DNA of 32,998 bases from Lysobacterales bacterium (GCA_029287515.1 JARFQZ010000216.1:1-32998), one strand, 5' to 3'; positions 1 through 8,932 are shown, counted from the stretch's first letter. Made by a program: numbers and translations. The notes: a model not told the origin generated them from the sequence alone.

Positions 1-269
1 AGGATCCTGAAATGCTGATGCTGGATGAATTCTCGATCGCTGTGGACCCGGTTACCACGATGCGGATTGAAGATGTACTGAAAGAGCTCCGCAGCGAAGT
101 CACCATCATCCTGGTGACCAACCTGGTACAGCAGGCACGCCGCCTGGCCGACCGGACGGCATTTTTCCTGGGTGGGCGTTGTGTTGAAGTCGGGGTCACC
201 GAAGACCTGTTCACGGGTGAAGTCCGGGACCAGAGAACGCGTGATTACGTTGAAGGGAGGTTCGGCTGA
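1..269 (+). CDS. PstB-like phosphate ABC transporter ATPase, C-terminal part (cut by window start)
   Basis: This is the last 88 codons of an ABC ATPase of the PstB family; the reading frame is open from base 3. The Walker B segment LMLDEF keeps the catalytic Glu, followed by a modified D-loop (IAVDP in place of SALDP). The C-terminus YVEGRFG matches the usual PstB ending. Where PstB has the H-loop VTHN, this protein has VTNL, so the switch histidine is replaced by asparagine. The stop codon overlaps the start of the next PstB-like gene by one base (TGATG), which implies translational coupling and probably a heterodimer. PstB drives high-affinity phosphate import through PstCA at the inner membrane. 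The family call is firm; that phosphate is the substrate is inferred from homology, because the permease genes are not in the window. Confidence 0.85.
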   Translation, partial: DPEMLMLDEFSIAVDPVTTMRIEDVLKELRSEVTIILVTNLVQQARRLADRTAFFLGGRCVEVGVTEDLFTGEVRDQRTRDYVEGRFG

Positions 270-1060
270 TGAATCAACCGGCGGCAGACCAGGGCTCCAG
301 CCTGGCCATCAGAACGCAAAAACTGACTCTCTGGTACGGCACGTTCCAGGCCCTGTTCGATATCGACCTGGACATCAAGCAAGGCATCATCACCTCAATG
401 ATCGGCCCGTCCGGTTGTGGCAAGAGTACCTTTTTGCGCAGCGTCAACCGGATCAACGAACGTCTCGGTTATGTCCGTATCACCGGCAGCATCGATGTGA
501 TGGGTGAAAATATTTACGATCCGGCCGTTGAGCTGATCCAGGTTCGCAAACAGATTGGAATGGTGTTTCAGCGCCCCAACCCCTTGCCGATTTCCATTCG
601 TGAGAACGTACTGTTTGGGCACCGAATCCACAATGCCGGGCGAAAAACCACGAAGAGTGAAAACGACGACATCGTCGAAGACGCGCTTAAAACCGTGCTG
701 TTGTGGGACAAGGTCAAGGACAAGCTTGACAAGAAGGCCACTGCTCTTTCCCTGGAAGAGCAGCAGAAGCTCTGCATTGCCCGACTGCTGCCGGTCAAAC
801 CGGGTGTGTTGCTGATGGATGAGCCCTGCTCGGCCCTCGATCCCAAAGGTACAGAGGCGGTAGAAGAACTGATCTGGGAATTAAGGGGCCAGTACACCAT
901 TCTGATCGTCACCCACAACATGGCCCAGGCCCGCCGCGCCAGTGAGGAGTGTATCTTCATGCTGATGGGTAAGGTCGTGGAGCATACTGAAACCGGACAG
1001 ATGTTCGTGACGCCTCAGCACAAGGAAACATCGGATTACATTGAAGGCAGGTACGGCTGA
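269..1060 (+). CDS. PstB-like phosphate ABC transporter ATPase with degenerate signature motif
   Basis: This is a full-length ABC ATPase of 263 residues, the usual PstB size. Visible motifs are Walker A GPSGCGKST (residues 46-54), the PstB-type Q-loop VFQRPNPLP (Q101), Walker B LLMDEP (E185), D-loop SALDP, H-loop VTHN (H216) and the ending YIEGRYG. The ABC signature, normally LSGGQQQR, reads LSLEEQQK (residues 160-167), so both signature glycines are lost. It starts at ATG 269, overlapping the stop of the preceding PstB-like gene by one base. Two adjacent paralogues, one with a changed H-loop and one with a changed signature, suggest an asymmetric NBD heterodimer. Its likely role is energising phosphate uptake with PstCA/PstS. 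No phoU follows; instead a transporter gene converges 19 bp downstream. Confidence 0.9.
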   Translation: MNQPAADQGSSLAIRTQKLTLWYGTFQALFDIDLDIKQGIITSMIGPSGCGKSTFLRSVNRINERLGYVRITGSIDVMGENIYDPAVELIQVRKQIGMVFQRPNPLPISIRENVLFGHRIHNAGRKTTKSENDDIVEDALKTVLLWDKVKDKLDKKATALSLEEQQKLCIARLLPVKPGVLLMDEPCSALDPKGTEAVEELIWELRGQYTILIVTHNMAQARRASEECIFMLMGKVVEHTETGQMFVTPQHKETSDYIEGRYG

Positions 1061-1079
1061 CCGGGGCAGCAGGCGCAGG

Positions 1080-2537
1080 TCAGTTCACAAACGAACTGAT
1101 CAATAACACCCAGGCTATGATCACGGCCGGGCCCAGCAATCCGATCAGGATTCCGCCGGGCCTCAAGTCCCTGGTTTGTATCTCACCCGTGCTATAAGCC
1201 ACGGCATTGGGTGGTGTGGAAACCGGCAGCAACAGGGCGCATGACCCACTCAGGCCAATGATCAGGCAGGTTTCCAGTTCTCTGCCCGGCATCAGTGCAA
1301 CCGACACCGGCAACACCAGCGAAACGGTCGCCGTGTTGCTCATGAAATTCGAAAGAGTCACGGTCACCAGGGCCAACGCGCCGAACACCAGCACGTCCAG
1401 GTCCAGCACGGTGAGAAACTCCAGTGATGAAGCCATGCGGTCAGCCAGGCCCGTATCGACCACCGCCGCGCCCAGCGACAGGCCACCGGCAACCAGCATC
1501 AGGGTGTCCCATGGAAGTCCCCGCACATCCGCGGCGCCCAGCACCTGGGTCATCGTCAGGCCAACGATCGGAATCAGTGAAATGGCTGCAACGTGAATGC
1601 CGTGCAGCGGTGTGGTCATCCACATGGCAACGGTCGTAATGGAAAGCACAGCCACGATGACGCGGTCACGTTTGCCGGGTAATTCGGGCTCTTCCATGCG
1701 GCTGAAATCAAGGCTGAATGAATCCATCGAGGCCGGGTGTAGCCTCAGCAGGAAAACCCAGGCGGTGATGACCAACCCGATGGCAACCGGCACGCCGAGC
1801 ATCATCCACTCGATGAAATCGATTCCCTGGCCGAATTCCGCCGCTACCCCGGCGGCGATTGCGTTGGGCGCGCTACCGATAATGGTGCCCATGCCACCAA
1901 CCGACGCAGCCAGTGGAATGGCGATCATCAGGGCCTTGGCGAATGGCTCACTGTTGCCCAGTTGCCGTACGAGTGGAATCACGGCGCCGATCATCAGCAC
2001 GGTCGTTGACGTGTTGGAAATGAACATCGAGGCGACGGCGCTGGTGAGCATGACTGCCAGCAAAACATTCGCGGGACGGGTACCGGCCGGGCGAATGGCC
2101 AGAGCAAACAATTGGCGGTCCAGCCCGGTGCGCGACAGCCCCTCGGCCATGAAGAATCCACCCAGCATCAGCCAGATAACGGGACTGGACCAGGTGTTGA
2201 GGTATTTGTCTACATCCCAGGGCTCCGGATGAATCAGCGTCGTGCCCAGTACAAAAACGAGGTAGCCCATGATCAGCAGGCCTACCGCAAAGGCAGGAAC
2301 CGCCTCGGTGATCCACAGACCTACTGCGAGCAGGAACAGGAACAATACCGCCCTTTGCTCCGGCGGGAATGATCCAAACAGCGCATTCCACACATACAGC
2401 ACCAGCGCGCCAACGATGATGAAAGATATGAACCGGCGCAGGCCGTGTTTCTTGCCCGGCGACAGAATTCGCGCGGCGGCCCGGCGGCTGTCCCGGTAGG
2501 AAACCTTGTCACTTATGGATTTGGGGTTCTCTGACAC
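1080..2537 (-). CDS. DASS/SLC13-family sodium:dicarboxylate or sulfate symporter
   Basis: This 485-residue polytopic inner-membrane protein has a short charged N-terminus followed by about 11-12 hydrophobic segments. Two SNT motifs, FISNTSTTV (SNT at 174-176) and FMSNTATVS (SNT at 400-402), are the paired sodium and carboxylate-binding tips of the DASS fold. The family exchanges Na+ for dicarboxylates, tricarboxylates or sulfate; the substrate cannot be decided from the sequence. The start is GTG at 2535-2537, because an in-frame TAA lies four codons upstream and no better start is seen nearby. A purine-rich ACCGAG abuts the GTG too closely to be a good ribosome-binding site, so the start is somewhat uncertain. 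It converges on the PstB-like pair and is divergent from the cation transporter gene, sharing a 100-bp spacer with it. Confidence 0.88.
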   Translation of the reverse strand: MSENPKSISDKVSYRDSRRAAARILSPGKKHGLRRFISFIIVGALVLYVWNALFGSFPPEQRAVLFLFLLAVGLWITEAVPAFAVGLLIMGYLVFVLGTTLIHPEPWDVDKYLNTWSSPVIWLMLGGFFMAEGLSRTGLDRQLFALAIRPAGTRPANVLLAVMLTSAVASMFISNTSTTVLMIGAVIPLVRQLGNSEPFAKALMIAIPLAASVGGMGTIIGSAPNAIAAGVAAEFGQGIDFIEWMMLGVPVAIGLVITAWVFLLRLHPASMDSFSLDFSRMEEPELPGKRDRVIVAVLSITTVAMWMTTPLHGIHVAAISLIPIVGLTMTQVLGAADVRGLPWDTLMLVAGGLSLGAAVVDTGLADRMASSLEFLTVLDLDVLVFGALALVTVTLSNFMSNTATVSLVLPVSVALMPGRELETCLIIGLSGSCALLLPVSTPPNAVAYSTGEIQTRDLRPGGILIGLLGPAVIIAWVLLISSFVN

Positions 2538-2637
2538 CTCGGTAGTTTAAGAGTTCTGGACCCGCACTAGAAGGCCGTGACACCAACCTGCATCTGGTAA
2601 CATCTTTCGCTGATTCGTTTACAACGGGTAGAACAAC

Positions 2638-3567
2638 ATGGCCGGGGCTTCAAAAATAGCCATTTACGGTGCAATAGCGGCAAATTCTGCGATTGCCGTC
2701 TGCAAGTTCGTAGCTGCCTTTTTTACAGGGTCTTCGGCCATGTTGTCTGAAGGGATTCATTCACTGGTTGATACCGGCAACGGTGTGTTATTGCTGTTTG
2801 GAATCCGTCTCAGCCAGAAGCCGCCTGATCCAAAGCATCCGTTTGGCTACGGAAACGAGATTTTTTTCTGGAGTTTCGTCGTCGCGATTCTCATTTTCGC
2901 CCTGGGAGGCGGAATTGCCATTTACGAGGGCATCCAACACCTTATTCACCCGCGGCAACTCCAGAACGTGCACTGGAATTACGTGGTATTGGTTCTGGCC
3001 ATGGTATTTGAAGGATTGGCGCTCAAGGTCGCTTTAAAGCAATTCAAGGCCAGTCGCGGCACCAAGCCTTTCTTCAGGGCGCTCATCGAGAGCAAGGACT
3101 CAACCACCATCGCCGTGGTCGTGGAAGACACTGCTGCACTGTTGGGTTTGATGATTGCCCTGTTGTCGGTATTTCTAGGCCAGGTCACCGGCTGGGTGTA
3201 TTTCGACGGCATTGGATCCGTGTTGATCGGCGTCCTGTTGGTCAGTGTCTCGTATTTCTTCGCTGTCGAATGCAAAGCGCTGTTGGTCGGGGAGGGGCTG
3301 GGCGCCAGACAACTGGACAAGATTGATCAAATCCTGGCGAATGAGCCCCGGGTCAGGCGTCACAGGCGCCCCCTGAGCCTGTATTTCGGGCCAAATGAAA
3401 TTCTGGTGAATCTCGACGTCCATTTCGAAGACAATCTGACGTCCGACCAGATCGAAGAAACGATCGACCGGATCGAAGCCGGCATCAAGACGGCCGTACC
3501 CAACGTAAACCGGATCTACGTGGAGGCTGAGACCATCAGGAAGATGACATCGGAGATGAAGGCATGA
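2638..3567 (+). CDS. Cation diffusion facilitator, ZnT9/SLC30A9-like
   Basis: This 309-residue protein has six membrane segments and a C-terminal cytoplasmic CDF domain. TM2 carries the metal site in SEGIHSLVDTGN (H41, D45), followed by PDPKHPFGYGNE. In TM5 the usual HxxxD metal pair is not present; the segment reads VVVEDTAALLG (E163, D164), the pattern I associate with SLC30A9/ZnT9-type members. CDF proteins export divalent cations (Zn, Fe, Mn, Co) by proton antiport. The metal and direction here are inferred from the family. The stop overlaps the ATG of the downstream MscS-type gene (ATGA), so the two are almost certainly cotranscribed and translationally coupled. The spacer upstream is shared with the divergent SLC13 gene; no strong promoter could be picked by eye. 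Confidence 0.9.
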   Translation: MAGASKIAIYGAIAANSAIAVCKFVAAFFTGSSAMLSEGIHSLVDTGNGVLLLFGIRLSQKPPDPKHPFGYGNEIFFWSFVVAILIFALGGGIAIYEGIQHLIHPRQLQNVHWNYVVLVLAMVFEGLALKVALKQFKASRGTKPFFRALIESKDSTTIAVVVEDTAALLGLMIALLSVFLGQVTGWVYFDGIGSVLIGVLLVSVSYFFAVECKALLVGEGLGARQLDKIDQILANEPRVRRHRRPLSLYFGPNEILVNLDVHFEDNLTSDQIEETIDRIEAGIKTAVPNVNRIYVEAETIRKMTSEMKA

Positions 3568-4805
3568 GCAACTTTCAAAACACTTTCGTTGCCGAGGAAA
3601 TTTACGATGACACCCTGCCCGCCGAGGAAAATCCGGATGATGGTGTAACGGCGTCGCTTGCCGACTGGATCGTCGAGTTCGATGTCTCCCCCTACCTCAG
3701 CGAGCCTTTCCGGGAAGCCTGGCATCTGGTCCAGGAATATCACCTGATATTGGCGGTCATCCTGGTTGGAATGGGTTACGGTCTGGGCCGCCTGCTTAAA
3801 TCCATCATTCACAAGCTGCTGGAGCGGTTCAGAAAGAGCTGGAAATCGGAACTGGATTACGAGATAGCCCACTACCTGACTTCGCCTATCCACCAGACCG
3901 TATTTACCTTTTTCCTGATCGTCGCCCTGGCAACGCTCGAATTTCCCGGGGCCATAGAGCAATTCCTGATCAAAGTGTGCATCACCGCCCTGCTGGTGTT
4001 CTGGGGACGCGCGTGGTTCCGCGCCACCAGCGTGATAATGCAGGCGCTGGAGGCAGAGCGTCACCGCTTCCACCTGTTCCAGCCGCGCACCGTCCCTCTT
4101 TATGAAATGGGGATCAAGCTGCTTCTTTTTGGCCTGTTCATCTACCTGTTTTTCATTGTCTGGGGCATTGACGCCACGGCATGGGTCGCTTCGGCAGGCA
4201 TCATCGGTATCGCCGTGGGTTTTGCTGCGCGCGATACCATCGCCAACCTTATTTCCGGCGTTTCGATCGTAGCGGACGCACCCTACAAAATTGGCGACTA
4301 CATCGTGCTCGACACCGGGGAACGCGGAGTCGTCTCAAGTCTCGGTATCCGGTCCACCCGGTTGGTTACTCGTGATGACGTCGAGGTTTCGATACCCAAC
4401 GCGGTCATCGGCACGGCCAAGATCATCAATGAAAGCGGTGGTCCGTGGGTCCGTCACCGGGTCAAGCTGCCGATCGGCGTGGCTTATGACAGCGACATCG
4501 ACAAAGTCATCGACACCCTGCTGGAGATTGCAGCGCAAAATGAAAGGATTGTGGATCAGCCGGAAGCACGTGTCAGGATCCGGGAATTCGCCGATAATTC
4601 AATCAATCTGGATTTTATGGGTTGGATCAGGCGGCCTGCAGATCGCGGTCTGACGATTCACGAACTGAGTCTCGAGGTGATCAAGCGTTTTCGCGAAGAA
4701 CACATTACCATTCCGTTTCCGCAGCGGGACCTGTACGTCAAAACAATGGAAGAAAAGGAAATCGCGGTGCCAGCCGAAGCAGAGAAACCCCTTTCGGAAA
4801 CCTGA
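3564..4805 (+). CDS. MscS-family mechanosensitive ion channel
   Basis: This 413-residue inner-membrane protein has about four hydrophobic segments and a soluble MscS beta/alpha-beta domain. The pore-lining helix and start of the beta domain are recognisable: GIIGIAVGFAARDTIANL, then SIVADAPYKIGDYIVL, then SIPNAVIGTAKIIN, the MscS family core. The N-terminal 45 residues are acidic and soluble, and the C-terminal tail is charged. Channels of this type release small osmolytes when membrane tension rises. It begins at ATG 3564 inside the end of the ZnT9-like gene (4-bp ATGA overlap), which suggests a linked job in ion or osmotic homeostasis, although the partner pairing itself is only a context argument. 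glnE starts 27 bp downstream. Confidence 0.92.
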   Translation: MSNFQNTFVAEEIYDDTLPAEENPDDGVTASLADWIVEFDVSPYLSEPFREAWHLVQEYHLILAVILVGMGYGLGRLLKSIIHKLLERFRKSWKSELDYEIAHYLTSPIHQTVFTFFLIVALATLEFPGAIEQFLIKVCITALLVFWGRAWFRATSVIMQALEAERHRFHLFQPRTVPLYEMGIKLLLFGLFIYLFFIVWGIDATAWVASAGIIGIAVGFAARDTIANLISGVSIVADAPYKIGDYIVLDTGERGVVSSLGIRSTRLVTRDDVEVSIPNAVIGTAKIINESGGPWVRHRVKLPIGVAYDSDIDKVIDTLLEIAAQNERIVDQPEARVRIREFADNSINLDFMGWIRRPADRGLTIHELSLEVIKRFREEHITIPFPQRDLYVKTMEEKEIAVPAEAEKPLSET

Positions 4806-4832
4806 TGGCGGATTTCTTTTTATAATATCCTG

Positions 4833-7544
4833 ATGTCCTATCCCTCCGAACAATCCGGATGGAATATCCTGCCCCCGGTTACGATCCCCGAAAAGAGCCG
4901 GCTCAAGCATGTACGCCAATGCAGCGATTTTGCCTCGGGTCTGCTTGACCGGTTTCCTGCCTGGTCCGACGACCTGAACAACGCCTGCCCGCCCGACGTG
5001 ACGCGCCTGGCGGAGGCCACGAGGGAACATGGCCTCGGTACCGGGCTGAGGCGGTTCCGGAACCGCGAAATGCTCCGGATTGTCTGGCGCGACCTTTGCG
5101 GCCTGGCCCCGCTGGCGGAAACTTTTGACAGCCTGACCTCGCTGGCCGAGATCTGTCTGCAGGCGGCTGTCGAAGAGCATTTCCGGCGCCTGGCGGAAAA
5201 ACACGGTACGCCGCGCGGGGCCGATGGCAGCCCTCAGCAGATGTTTGTCATTGGACTCGGCAAGTTAGGCGGGGGTGAGCTCAATCTCTCCTCCGATATC
5301 GATATCATTTTTTGTTACGGTCAATCCGGCGCTTGCGACGGGCCACGCGGCATAGCCAATGACCTGTTTTTTACCCGATTGGCCCGCGGGGTAATCTCCA
5401 GCCTCTCCGAGTTGACCGCTGACGGCTTCTGTTTCCGGGTCGACACACGGCTGAGACCTTTCGGCAGTGCGGGACCACTGACATCCAGCCTGGCCGCCCT
5501 GGAGCAGTATTATCAGCGCGAAGGCAGGGACTGGGAGCGCTATGCATTGATCAAGGCGCGTCCGGTTGCCGGAGACCTGGCCGCTGGAGCGGCATTCATC
5601 GAAGACATAAGACCCTTCGTTTATCGCCGCTACATTGATTACAGCTCGGTCGAATCGTTGCAGGAAATGCATTCCAATGTCCAGGACGATGCCCGGCGAA
5701 AGGACCGGCTGGATGACATCAAGCGCGGGACTGGCGGTATTCGTGAAATAGAATTTCTTGCGCAGTGTTTCCAGATACTGCGTGGTGGCCGCGAACCGGC
5801 CCTGCAAACCCCGTCGCTCGACCTTGCCTTGCGGGAAATAGAACAGCTCGGCTTGCTGGAAACAGACATCGTCAGCGAAATCCGCAACGACTATGCTTAT
5901 CTGCGGTTCCTGGAAAACCGGATCCAGGCCCTGCGTGACCAGCAGACACACAGGGTGCCCCAGGGTGATGATCGAGAGCGGATTGCCCGAGCGATGTATG
6001 AGAAGGATACAAAATCCCTGGAGAAAAGCCTCGCGCGAACCCGCAAACGGGTCAGTCAGCGGTTCGAAAACATTTTTCCTTCCCGTTCAGAGCGACCGCC
6101 CGACCAGAAATGGGCCGAGCTGTGGCGCAAACTGGGTGGCATCGAACAGGAGATCGACGAGGCTCCCGTGGAAGACGAAAACCAACCTCTGAATATTTTT
6201 GTCCGCCGATTGAACCGCGTCGCCCTGAGCCAGCGAGCCCGTGATCGCCTGGACCGGTTCATGCCGGGCTTGCTGGAAAGGCTGGACCAGCAATCACTCG
6301 ACCACCAGGCCCTCAATCGGATTTTTGACCTGATCCTGGCCGTGTGCCGCCGAAGCGCCTACCTGGTACTGCTTGAGCAGAACCCCAAGGCACTGGATCG
6401 ATTACTGGACCTGTTCGAGCGCAGTGAATGGATCGCCTCGAAAGTCATTCGTTTTCCCGCGTTGCTGGACGAGTTGATCGACCCATCCCTTGGCAGGCAG
6501 ATTCCGAACCACGAGCAATTTTCTCAAAGCGTTCGCCGCATCCTGGGGGCCGCGCAGGGAACGGAAGCGGTGCTGGAGGGGCTCAACTACCTCAAGCTGG
6601 CTACTGAACTGCGGGTGGCGGTGAGCCAGCTTAAAGGCAACCTTTCCGGCGAAGAAGCCCAGCAGGCACTGGCCGAACTCGCCAGCGCCCTGCTGGACGG
6701 CGTGCTGGCTATTGCGTCATCTGAAATTGAATCACGCCATGGCAAGTTCCGGAAAGAGGACATGCTTGCCATTATCGGTTACGGCTCACTGGGTGCATTC
6801 GAACTGGGCTATGACTCCGATCTTGATATCGTGTTCCTGTTTGAATCCGGGGCAGACCCGTCTGACGGCCCAAGGCCATTGCCACCCGAGCGTTATTTCG
6901 CGCGGCTTGCCCAGAGGGTGCTCAGTTTCCTCACGGTCATGACCCCGTCGGGCCGTCTCTACGAGGTGGATACGCGCCTGCGGCCCAATGGCCGGGCGGG
7001 TTCGCTGGTCAGCAGCATCGATGCCTTCCGTGAATACCAGATGAAGGAAGCCTGGACCTGGGAGCTGCAGGCGCTGACCCGGGCCCGGTATGTTGCAGGC
7101 AGCGAACGACTGGCCGCGAAGTTTGTCCGGATCAGGCTGGATGTTCTGTGCCGGGAAAGAAATGAAAACGAACTGGCGGTTGAGTTGCTCGAAATGCGCC
7201 AGAAGATGTGCAGGGAACACGCATCAAACCTGTCTGCCAAACACCGGCCCGGCGGGCTCATCGATATCGAATTCATTGCGCAGCTGGGGGTACTGTGTTC
7301 TGCGCGCCTGTATCCCCGGGTCCTGAACGTCACCAGCACTTTGTTACAGCTCGAAGAGCTTCGTTCCATCGGCTGGCTTAGCGACGACGAGGCCCGTGTA
7401 CTCCATGAAACTGCCCGGTTGCTCAGGCAGCAGCGAATGATGACGACACTCATCCATGAGGATGTTCCGGCAGAGGCGCCGACATCGGGTTCTGCGGCAA
7501 TTTTCAAGCGTAAAGTGGGAGATTCTTCCCGTACACTGCCGTAA
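4833..7544 (+). CDS. glnE: Bifunctional glutamine synthetase adenylyltransferase/adenylyl-removing enzyme
   Basis: GlnE attaches AMP to, and removes it from, glutamine synthetase under control of PII (GlnB). Both nucleotidyltransferase domains are visible. The N-terminal adenylyl-removing domain has GLGKLGGGELNLSSDIDIIF (D155 and D157). The C-terminal adenylyltransferase domain has GYGSLGAFELGYDSDLDIVF (about D663 and D665). Between them are the conserved segments QREGRDWERYALIKARPVAG and GGIREIEFLAQ, and near the end GGLIDIEFIAQ. At 903 residues it is about 40 shorter than the E. coli protein, mainly at the N-terminus. No Shine-Dalgarno sequence precedes ATG 4833; instead TATAAT lies at 4821-4826, only 6 bases before the ATG, so a leaderless or near-leaderless message is possible. 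The next gene is a zinc-finger protein; ilvE, often the neighbour, is absent. Confidence 0.95.
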   Translation: MSYPSEQSGWNILPPVTIPEKSRLKHVRQCSDFASGLLDRFPAWSDDLNNACPPDVTRLAEATREHGLGTGLRRFRNREMLRIVWRDLCGLAPLAETFDSLTSLAEICLQAAVEEHFRRLAEKHGTPRGADGSPQQMFVIGLGKLGGGELNLSSDIDIIFCYGQSGACDGPRGIANDLFFTRLARGVISSLSELTADGFCFRVDTRLRPFGSAGPLTSSLAALEQYYQREGRDWERYALIKARPVAGDLAAGAAFIEDIRPFVYRRYIDYSSVESLQEMHSNVQDDARRKDRLDDIKRGTGGIREIEFLAQCFQILRGGREPALQTPSLDLALREIEQLGLLETDIVSEIRNDYAYLRFLENRIQALRDQQTHRVPQGDDRERIARAMYEKDTKSLEKSLARTRKRVSQRFENIFPSRSERPPDQKWAELWRKLGGIEQEIDEAPVEDENQPLNIFVRRLNRVALSQRARDRLDRFMPGLLERLDQQSLDHQALNRIFDLILAVCRRSAYLVLLEQNPKALDRLLDLFERSEWIASKVIRFPALLDELIDPSLGRQIPNHEQFSQSVRRILGAAQGTEAVLEGLNYLKLATELRVAVSQLKGNLSGEEAQQALAELASALLDGVLAIASSEIESRHGKFRKEDMLAIIGYGSLGAFELGYDSDLDIVFLFESGADPSDGPRPLPPERYFARLAQRVLSFLTVMTPSGRLYEVDTRLRPNGRAGSLVSSIDAFREYQMKEAWTWELQALTRARYVAGSERLAAKFVRIRLDVLCRERNENELAVELLEMRQKMCREHASNLSAKHRPGGLIDIEFIAQLGVLCSARLYPRVLNVTSTLLQLEELRSIGWLSDDEARVLHETARLLRQQRMMTTLIHEDVPAEAPTSGSAAIFKRKVGDSSRTLP

Positions 7545-7594
7545 ACTACGCCAATGTATTCATTGCATCATCATGAAAACCGGGAGCAAGCATC

Positions 7595-7804
7595 GTGACA
7601 CATCCCACTGACGCAACTGACGCCAGCCTGGAAACTGCCAGTACCCGGGAGGAGTACGAGGTCAAAAGACAGGACCTGCCACTGTCCTGTCCAACCCCGC
7701 AGCAAAAGCTCTGGAACTCCCACCCGAGGGTCTACCTGCCGATCGAGGAAACCGGAACCGCTGTTTGTCCCTACTGCAGCGCTCGTTACCGCCTCGTGGA
7801 CTGA
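7595..7804 (+). CDS. Small CHCC zinc-finger protein
   Basis: This 69-residue soluble protein ends in a zinc-binding module, LSCPTPQQKLWNSHPRVYLP followed by VCPYCSARY. The cysteine, the His of SHPRVYLP and the CPYC pair form the C-H-C-C pattern of the zf-CHCC family, related to the zinc domain of mitochondrial complex I subunit NDUFS6. The function in bacteria is not established. Translation starts at GTG 7595, with GGGAGC seven bases upstream; the ATG at 7573 is in another frame. It lies between glnE and LPS glycosyltransferase genes and is probably the first gene of that operon. Confidence 0.82.
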   Translation: MTHPTDATDASLETASTREEYEVKRQDLPLSCPTPQQKLWNSHPRVYLPIEETGTAVCPYCSARYRLVD

Positions 7805-7819
7805 AGCGGGTCAACCGCT

Positions 7820-8932
7820 GTGCATATCGTTCAGGCGCTGGTTTCGCTGAACCTGGGCGGATCAGAGCTTGTTGCTGTCGAATTGGCAGAATTTGCGGTC
7901 GCCACGGGACACCGTTGCACGGTGATCGCTGCTGACGGCCCACTGGGAGAACGAGCCCGCTCATCCGGCGCCGAGCACCTGGACTGGCCGATCGGGAAAA
8001 AGAGATTGGGCACCCTGCGCTACATTTCACGGTTGCGTCACTGGCTGGCCGATGAACGGCCGGACGTACTGCATGTGCATTCCCGTCTCCCCGCATGGAT
8101 CTGCCAGGGGGCTTTGCGCGGCATCGATAAGAACAAAAGACCTGTCTACATTACCAGTATGCACGGACATTATTCAGTCAGTCGTTACAGTGCCGTGATG
8201 GCTGGCGGGGACCGTGTCGTCGCCGTTTCCGACCATATTCGCGACTACACGCTTCACAATTACCCGTCCACGGACCCCGGTCGGGTAGTCACGGTGCACG
8301 GCGGCATCAGTCACAGCCTGTTTCCTTTTGGCTACCAGCCAAAACCCGAATGGCGGAGCCAGGTTTTCGGAGAATTTCCTGAACTGGAGGGCAGGCGCCT
8401 TCTTTGCCTTCCCGGCCGTCTGTCGCGCTATAAGGGACACGTGGATTTTATCGAGCTGATTGCCCGGCTACTGCCCGAATTTCCGGACATTCACGGGGTT
8501 GTCGTGGGCAAGGCCAAGCCGGGCTCACGCTACCGTGATGAGCTTGAAGGGCTGGCTGAGAGGTATGGCGTGCTGCAGCGGTTGACGTTCACCGGCGCCC
8601 GCATGGATATGAGGGATTGGCTGGCATCCGCCGAAATCGTCTACAGCCTGTGCAGCGACCCGCCGGAAGCATTTGGCCGCACCGTTCCTGAAGCCCTGCA
8701 CCTCGGGACTCCGGTCATCGGATGGGATCATGGCGGCGTTCAGGAAACACTCGCCGTTCTGTTTCCCCAGGGTTCGGTAACACCGGGTGACAGGAACGCC
8801 TTGTTGCAACGCAGCCGGGAGTTTCTTGGGCAAAGGCCCCCCGTTGCAAAAAACGAGGCTTTTGGATTACGGGAATCGATGGAGAAAACCATGGCTGTGT
8901 ATCAATCTGCGAGGGCCGAAAGAATCTCATGA
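7820..8932 (+). CDS. GT4-family glycosyltransferase, probably LPS core
   Basis: This 370-residue cytoplasmic GT-B glycosyltransferase has an N-terminal acceptor domain beginning MHIVQALVSLNLGGSELVAVEL and a C-terminal nucleotide-sugar domain of family GT4. The C-terminal domain shows LPGRLSRYKGHVDF (phosphate-contact Arg and Lys) and the EX7E motif in PEAFGRTVPEA, then GTPVIGWDHGGVQE. It likely transfers a hexose or heptose during lipopolysaccharide core or related glycan assembly, since it overlaps the O-antigen ligase gene by ATGA and waaA lies just downstream. The donor and linkage cannot be read from the sequence. The start is GTG at 7820, with only a weak purine-rich stretch upstream (AAGCGGG). 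Confidence 0.88.
   Translation: MHIVQALVSLNLGGSELVAVELAEFAVATGHRCTVIAADGPLGERARSSGAEHLDWPIGKKRLGTLRYISRLRHWLADERPDVLHVHSRLPAWICQGALRGIDKNKRPVYITSMHGHYSVSRYSAVMAGGDRVVAVSDHIRDYTLHNYPSTDPGRVVTVHGGISHSLFPFGYQPKPEWRSQVFGEFPELEGRRLLCLPGRLSRYKGHVDFIELIARLLPEFPDIHGVVVGKAKPGSRYRDELEGLAERYGVLQRLTFTGARMDMRDWLASAEIVYSLCSDPPEAFGRTVPEALHLGTPVIGWDHGGVQETLAVLFPQGSVTPGDRNALLQRSREFLGQRPPVAKNEAFGLRESMEKTMAVYQSARAERIS

Noticed and set aside
1597..2232. 211-codon plus-strand frame inside the SLC13 transporter gene
   Set aside because: The minus-strand protein has clear SNT motifs and membrane helices; this frame reads as low-complexity antisense sequence.
8441..8452. CACGTG cores outside recF (for example near 4569, 8437, 18096, 19543, 20624)
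   Set aside because: The flanking bases do not fit TGTTNCACGTGNAACA, so they are not parS candidates.
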